Assembly: GCA_964463915.1 (NCBI GenBank)
Contig: CAYXEH010000072.1
Coordinates: forward strand, 1 to 8,174
Length of the DNA stretch: 8,174 bases
Source of the DNA: PUPG01 sp964463915
GTDB lineage: Bacteria; Bacteroidota; Bacteroidia; Bacteroidales; UBA7960
Direction of reading: 5' to 3'
Shown here: one piece after another, positions 5,681 to 8,174 of the stretch
Position numbering within the stretch: the first letter of the stretch is position 1
Layout of the letters: the number at the start of each line of letters is the position of its first letter
Notes under the pieces: model-generated
The model's input: the letters and a program-made list of their open reading frames with translations, nothing else
What the model was told of the DNA's origin: nothing
Databases searched by the model: none
Made by a program: the position numbers and the translations under genes

Positions 5681-5706
5681 AATATAAATATATAAAGGGC
5701 GTCCCC
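5681..5706 (-). repeat. AAGGGCGTCCCC end repeat, right of the MntA/HepT pair
   Basis: 26 nt identical to 1101-1126, the right end of the RAYT-derived element, starting 19 bp after the hepT stop. Together with 4705-4716 it makes a 1002-bp unit with inverted ends around the TA pair. Confidence 0.8.
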
Positions 5707-5730
5707 CATTCTTTTCGGGAGTCACTATGA

Positions 5731-5781
5731 TTGACTTTTGATGTTTGAACACATATTATTGATATGTACACATTGAACACA
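5731..5781 (+). promoter_or_regulatory. Promoter and operator candidates of TA module 3
   Basis: TTGACT (5731-5736) and TATTAT (5754-5759) are spaced by exactly 17 bp, a good sigma-70 promoter. Two direct repeats TTGAACACA (5745-5753 and 5773-5781) flank the -10, and an inverted repeat ACATAT/ATATGT (5751-5756, 5762-5767) overlaps it. Ribbon-helix-helix antitoxins bind such short repeats in tandem, so autoregulation is likely. Confidence 0.6.
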
Positions 5782-5793
5782 AGAGGTGTTTTT

Positions 5794-6030
5794 ATGGAAG
5801 GAAAAACAAGCACCGTCCGGCTCCCTGAGGATCACGACCGCCGCCTGAAAATGCTGGCCGCTGCCACTAAACGCAGCCGCAGCTACTTTATCCGGGAGGC
5901 TGTAAAGCGCACCATCGACGACATGGAAGACGCATACCTGGCCGAAACCGCATATGAGGAATTCATTACAAGCGGGGCGGATTCTGTTTCGCTCGATGAG
6001 TTGGAGCGCCGGCTTGACCTGGAAGATTGA
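5794..6030 (+). CDS. Ribbon-helix-helix antitoxin of TA module 3
   Basis: 78 aa. Residues 5-43 form a ribbon-helix-helix: strand TSTVRLP, helix DHDRRLKMLAAATKR, then SRSYFIREAVKRTIDDMEDA. The remainder (AYLAETAYEEF and SLDELERRLDLED) is the acidic toxin-binding tail seen in RelB/CopG-like antitoxins of the DUF6290 type. Start at 5794 is supported by AGAGGTG 5 nt upstream; an ATG at 5764 would overlap the putative operator. The final codons overlap the toxin gene. Expected role: neutralise the RelE toxin and repress the promoter at 5731-5759. Confidence 0.88.
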   Translation: MEGKTSTVRLPEDHDRRLKMLAAATKRSRSYFIREAVKRTIDDMEDAYLAETAYEEFITSGADSVSLDELERRLDLED

Positions 6031-6274
6031 GTTTACCCTTCAGGCGGAAAAAGATTTAAAAAAGATAGACAGGGCTGAGGCCAAAAGAATTATTGCCTTT
6101 CTCCGGGAGCGGGTCGCCCCTGCCCCCAAGGCTGTTGGCGGCCAGCTTAAAGGGCAGCTGCGGGAATACTGGCGATACTGGGTGGGCGATTACCGCGTAT
6201 TGGCGGTGATCAAAAATGAGCGACTGCTGGTGCTCATGGTCCGCGTCGGCCACAGGAAAAACGTGTATTCATAA
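6014..6274 (+). CDS. RelE-family mRNA interferase toxin, probable TTG start
   Basis: 86 aa from a TTG at 6014 with GGAG (6003-6006) 7 nt upstream, inside the last codons of the antitoxin gene (17-bp overlap). From here the protein begins (M)TWKIEFTLQAEKDLKKID, the normal RelE beginning; an ATG at 5996 in the same frame adds only six residues and is the alternative. The RelE core is complete: LKGQLREYWRYWVGDYRVLAVI and VRVGHRKNVYS, with R61, R81 and Y85 at the positions of the E. coli RelE catalytic residues. One oddity is WRYWVGDY where most relatives read WRYRVGDY, so an arginine is replaced by W56. Expected activity is ribosome-dependent mRNA cleavage; the antitoxin upstream is its partner. 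Confidence 0.85.
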   Translation: MTWKIEFTLQAEKDLKKIDRAEAKRIIAFLRERVAPAPKAVGGQLKGQLREYWRYWVGDYRVLAVIKNERLLVLMVRVGHRKNVYS

Positions 6275-6672
6275 AATCCCGTTCATTGTCCCAAACCCCC
6301 TGTTTCTGATCATAATCCCATTTACTATTGACATTCCGCCCTCATTCATGCGTATATGATTATATCCACATGCTTATTCGATAAAAAATCCGCCCGCTTG
6401 CATTACACCCCACACCCAAAAAACAGCGGAAAGGCCAGCGCATGTTTCAAAAATTTCTTCCCGGCAGACCGATTCCCAAGTTCCCAAAACAAACGCGTAT
6501 TCCTATAAAAAACCCGCAAAGTCTATATGCAGAAGATTCGGCGGCTATAACCCGGAACAAGTGTTCATAAATGCAGGATTTGCAGGATATGCCAATATTC
6601 ATGCCGAATAGCTGTGTTATTTTACAGCGGCTTCGGCAGTCTAATCATTGTTGGCCTTTGGAGAAGGAAGAA
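6275..6672. other. Intergenic stretch without a convincing gene
   Basis: About 400 bp between the RelE gene and the 419-aa gene. A TTGACA (6328-6333) followed 21 bp later by TATGAT (6355-6360) is a poor promoter candidate. Short direct repeats occur: TTCCCAA twice around 6475-6487, and TGCAGGAT twice at 6572-6588. A 42-codon frame at 6442-6570 has no recognisable product. Nothing else is evident. Confidence 0.4.
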
Positions 6673-7932
6673 ATGGGTCCAATAGCTCTCTTTGACAAAT
6701 CGTTCCTACAGTCTCTTAGTCTCGACGAGTCTGTTTGGTTCGATCATTTCTTTCTCGCGAACGTCTGCCCCCTCTTTTATGTAGAGACTTTGGCCGACTT
6801 AGAGAAATCAGTCCGGAATGGCCGTACTCCAGAACAGGAGGTTGGAGTCATAGCGGATAAGTTTCCGGAAATGCATGGAACCCCCAACGCCTTTCATGTT
6901 GATATGTGCATTGCGAATCTGATGGGGCATCCTGTGCCGATGACCGGTCAAATACCCATTGCGGGCGGGCATTTCGTCAAAGTGGATGGGAAGACGGGGA
7001 CTGTGTTTAAAAAGACACCCGAGGCGGAAGCTTTTTCTCGCTGGCAACAAAAGCGATTCGCGGACGTTGAGCGTCTCTATGCCCGCATCTGGCGGATAGC
7101 TCTTTCGACGCTTGATTTGAGTGAGGTGGCGGCAGGTTTCAAGTCGCTGGGGGTTAATGGGAAATCTTGCGCCACTCTGGAGCAAGCGAGGAATATTGCC
7201 TTTGGGCTTATTAGGGATCATGGCCGTCCCTTTGACATAATGAGGCTAGCAATAGCCTTCTTGCACATCCCTCATCATCTGCATAACGGCATTCTCAAGC
7301 GTTGGAGCATAGCTAACTATCTGCCCCTGGCAAACTACGCTCCCTATGCAGCACACGTTCTGTCAGTTGAGGTCTTCTTTCAGATTGCCTTGGCGGCGAG
7401 CTTAATATCCACTGACCGCCCATCGAATCGCACCGACATCGCGTATCTTTTTTATCTCCCATTTTGTATGGTATTCGTGTCTTCGGACAGCTTGCACAAG
7501 AGATGCGCCCCCTTGTTCCTAAGAGAAAACCAGGATTTTGTATGGGGACCAGAACTGAAGGAAGGTCTGAAACAGGCCAATATCTATTACTCCCAGTTGC
7601 CAGAAGAGAAGAGAGAAAAGGGTGTAATGTCATTTGCCGGAGACCCGCCGGAGGACAATGAAGTCCTCTGCCAAATTTGGGATCGCCATTTTCCTAATTG
7701 GCGTAGGGGTGCCGAACGTAGTGGGCTGAAAACACCATACAAGAATGAGACACTGATACAAGAACTCAAGAAATACTCTGAGGCCCTGCCTTTATCACCA
7801 CAAGAGATCGACTTTGATATTGAGAATACGGATTCACTTTCTATAGAGAGGAGCGTCAGAAAACGCAAGGGCTCATGGTGGCAGGTCCCAAAGGACCTTG
7901 AAGGTGATGAGGACTATAGTGATATTGGGTAG
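6673..7932 (+). CDS. 419-aa protein of unknown function with PIN-like landmarks
   Basis: Start chosen at 6673 (MGPIALFDKSFLQSLS) because AAGGA/GGAG (6660-6668) precedes it and I recall homologues of this hypothetical family beginning here; a longer frame reaches back to 6571. No signal peptide or obvious membrane helix. The opening IALFDKSFLQSL, with D8 at the end of a hydrophobic strand, resembles the first strand of PIN nucleases. Much later, TDIAYLFYLPFCMVFVSSD (D255, D272) resembles the PIN C-terminal part, where an acidic residue precedes a YLPxCDxFVSxD-like strand. The roughly 240 residues between would be a large insertion, so this is a hypothesis. Residues 405-416 are acidic. It precedes a gene with a nuclease/ATPase-like N-terminus by 120 bp; a shared defence function is inferred from that context only. 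Confidence 0.75.
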   Translation: MGPIALFDKSFLQSLSLDESVWFDHFFLANVCPLFYVETLADLEKSVRNGRTPEQEVGVIADKFPEMHGTPNAFHVDMCIANLMGHPVPMTGQIPIAGGHFVKVDGKTGTVFKKTPEAEAFSRWQQKRFADVERLYARIWRIALSTLDLSEVAAGFKSLGVNGKSCATLEQARNIAFGLIRDHGRPFDIMRLAIAFLHIPHHLHNGILKRWSIANYLPLANYAPYAAHVLSVEVFFQIALAASLISTDRPSNRTDIAYLFYLPFCMVFVSSDSLHKRCAPLFLRENQDFVWGPELKEGLKQANIYYSQLPEEKREKGVMSFAGDPPEDNEVLCQIWDRHFPNWRRGAERSGLKTPYKNETLIQELKKYSEALPLSPQEIDFDIENTDSLSIERSVRKRKGSWWQVPKDLEGDEDYSDIG

Positions 7933-7952
7933 TTACAGAAAGGCCAACTAGT

Positions 7953-7987
7953 TCATGCAGCCGACCTCGTACCTCGGCGGCTGATGA
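7953..7987 (+). terminator. Hairpin after the 419-aa gene, no T-run
   Basis: TCAT-(G)-CAGCCG (7953-7963) pairs with CGGCTG-ATGA (7978-7987), with one bulge and a 14-nt loop, 20 bp after the stop codon. No run of T follows, so it may be a transcript-end structure or partial terminator rather than a classical one. Confidence 0.35.
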
Positions 7988-7994
7988 TAGCATT

Positions 7995-8033
7995 ATATGA
8001 CTAAGATTATGTTTGAGACATTTATAGTCATAT
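7995..8033 (+). promoter_or_regulatory. Perfect 9-bp inverted repeat before the last gene
   Basis: ATATGACTA (7995-8003) and TAGTCATAT (8025-8033) are exact inverted copies separated by 21 bp, 30 bp centre to centre (about three helical turns). The right arm ends 5 bp before the ribosome site (AAGGA, 8039-8043) of the downstream gene. It could be an operator, or a leader hairpin controlling translation. Confidence 0.45.
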
Positions 8034-8052
8034 CTATGAAGGATAATGGATA

Positions 8053-8174
8053 ATGGCCTTTGAACCTGGCGGCATGTCGGAAAAGCTCGGCAACCGGTAT
8101 GAGGGCCGTTGGGTTGCCCAACAGCTTCTTCGGCTTTTGAATGAAAAGATCCAATCGGTCTCCGTGGAGCTGAT
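8053..8174 (+). CDS. N-terminal part of a probable nuclease-headed (STAND-like) ATPase
   Basis: Gene running off the right edge; 40 codons visible. AAGGA (8039-8043) is 9 nt upstream of the ATG. The product starts MAFEPGGMSEKLGNRYEGRW, then VAQQLLRLLNEKIQSVSVEL. The GGxxxKLGNRYEGRWVxxQLLRLLxEEIxSVxVE opening is one I associate with large bacterial proteins that begin with a PD-(D/E)XK-like nuclease domain (next expected motif: a D, then VDLW and QxK) and continue into a STAND/AAA NTPase with repeats, many of them suspected antiviral sensors. Only the first helices are visible, so neither the nuclease residues nor the Walker motifs can be confirmed. Likely co-regulated with the preceding gene. 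Confidence 0.6.
   Translation, partial: MAFEPGGMSEKLGNRYEGRWVAQQLLRLLNEKIQSVSVEL

Noticed and set aside
6442..6570. 42-codon frame beginning MFQKFLPGRPIPKF upstream of the 419-aa gene
   Set aside because: Only a weak AAAGG precedes it and the product resembles nothing known; composition fits chance.
6571..6672. N-terminal extension of the 419-aa protein from an ATG at 6571
   Set aside because: The start at 6673 has the better ribosome site and begins with the hydrophobic strand expected of a domain edge; the extension begins in a short direct repeat.
7587..7868. 93-codon minus-strand frame
   Set aside because: Lies wholly antisense to the 419-aa gene with no ribosome site or known motif; a shadow of that gene.

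Overview
The window looks like chromosomal DNA of an anaerobic bacterium, most likely a deltaproteobacterium (Desulfobacterota). The reasons are the N-terminus of an AmmeMemoRadiSam radical SAM protein at the left edge, a rubredoxin-like protein ending in the CYTPDCGGPG-type tail I associate with sulfate reducers and relatives, moderate GC, and REP-like repeats with a RAYT (Y1 transposase) relic. The taxonomic call is inference from gene content only.

Left part, all on the minus strand (1-2888): the start of an AmmeMemoRadiSam radical SAM gene (cut by the edge), a 49-aa zinc-knuckle-like protein, an 81-aa protein with two rubredoxin-like cysteine sets, a 228-bp element with 27-bp inverted ends that carries a frameshifted N-terminal scrap of a REP-associated transposase, and a 566-aa TPR protein whose promoter region holds a 34-nt near-palindrome.

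Middle part, plus strand (3216-6274): three different toxin-antitoxin modules in about 3 kb. They are (1) an Unstab_antitox/ParE-RelE pair with an operator-like inverted repeat over its promoter and a degenerate integron attC-like fold behind it; (2) an MntA/HepT pair with intact GSX10DXD and RX4HXY motifs, bracketed by inverted copies of the same GGGGACGCCCTT end that bounds the RAYT relic; (3) a ribbon-helix-helix/RelE pair whose toxin probably starts at a TTG inside the antitoxin gene. A six-helix membrane protein of unknown function lies between modules 1 and 2.

Right part, plus strand (6275-8174): about 400 bp without a convincing gene, then a 419-aa protein that I do not recognise as a named family but that has PIN-like acidic landmarks. 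A perfect 9-bp inverted repeat follows, then the first 40 codons of a gene whose N-terminus resembles nuclease-headed, probably STAND-type, ATPases. Next to the TA cluster, this last pair is the best candidate for an undescribed defence operon. The decisive part of the second gene is outside the window.
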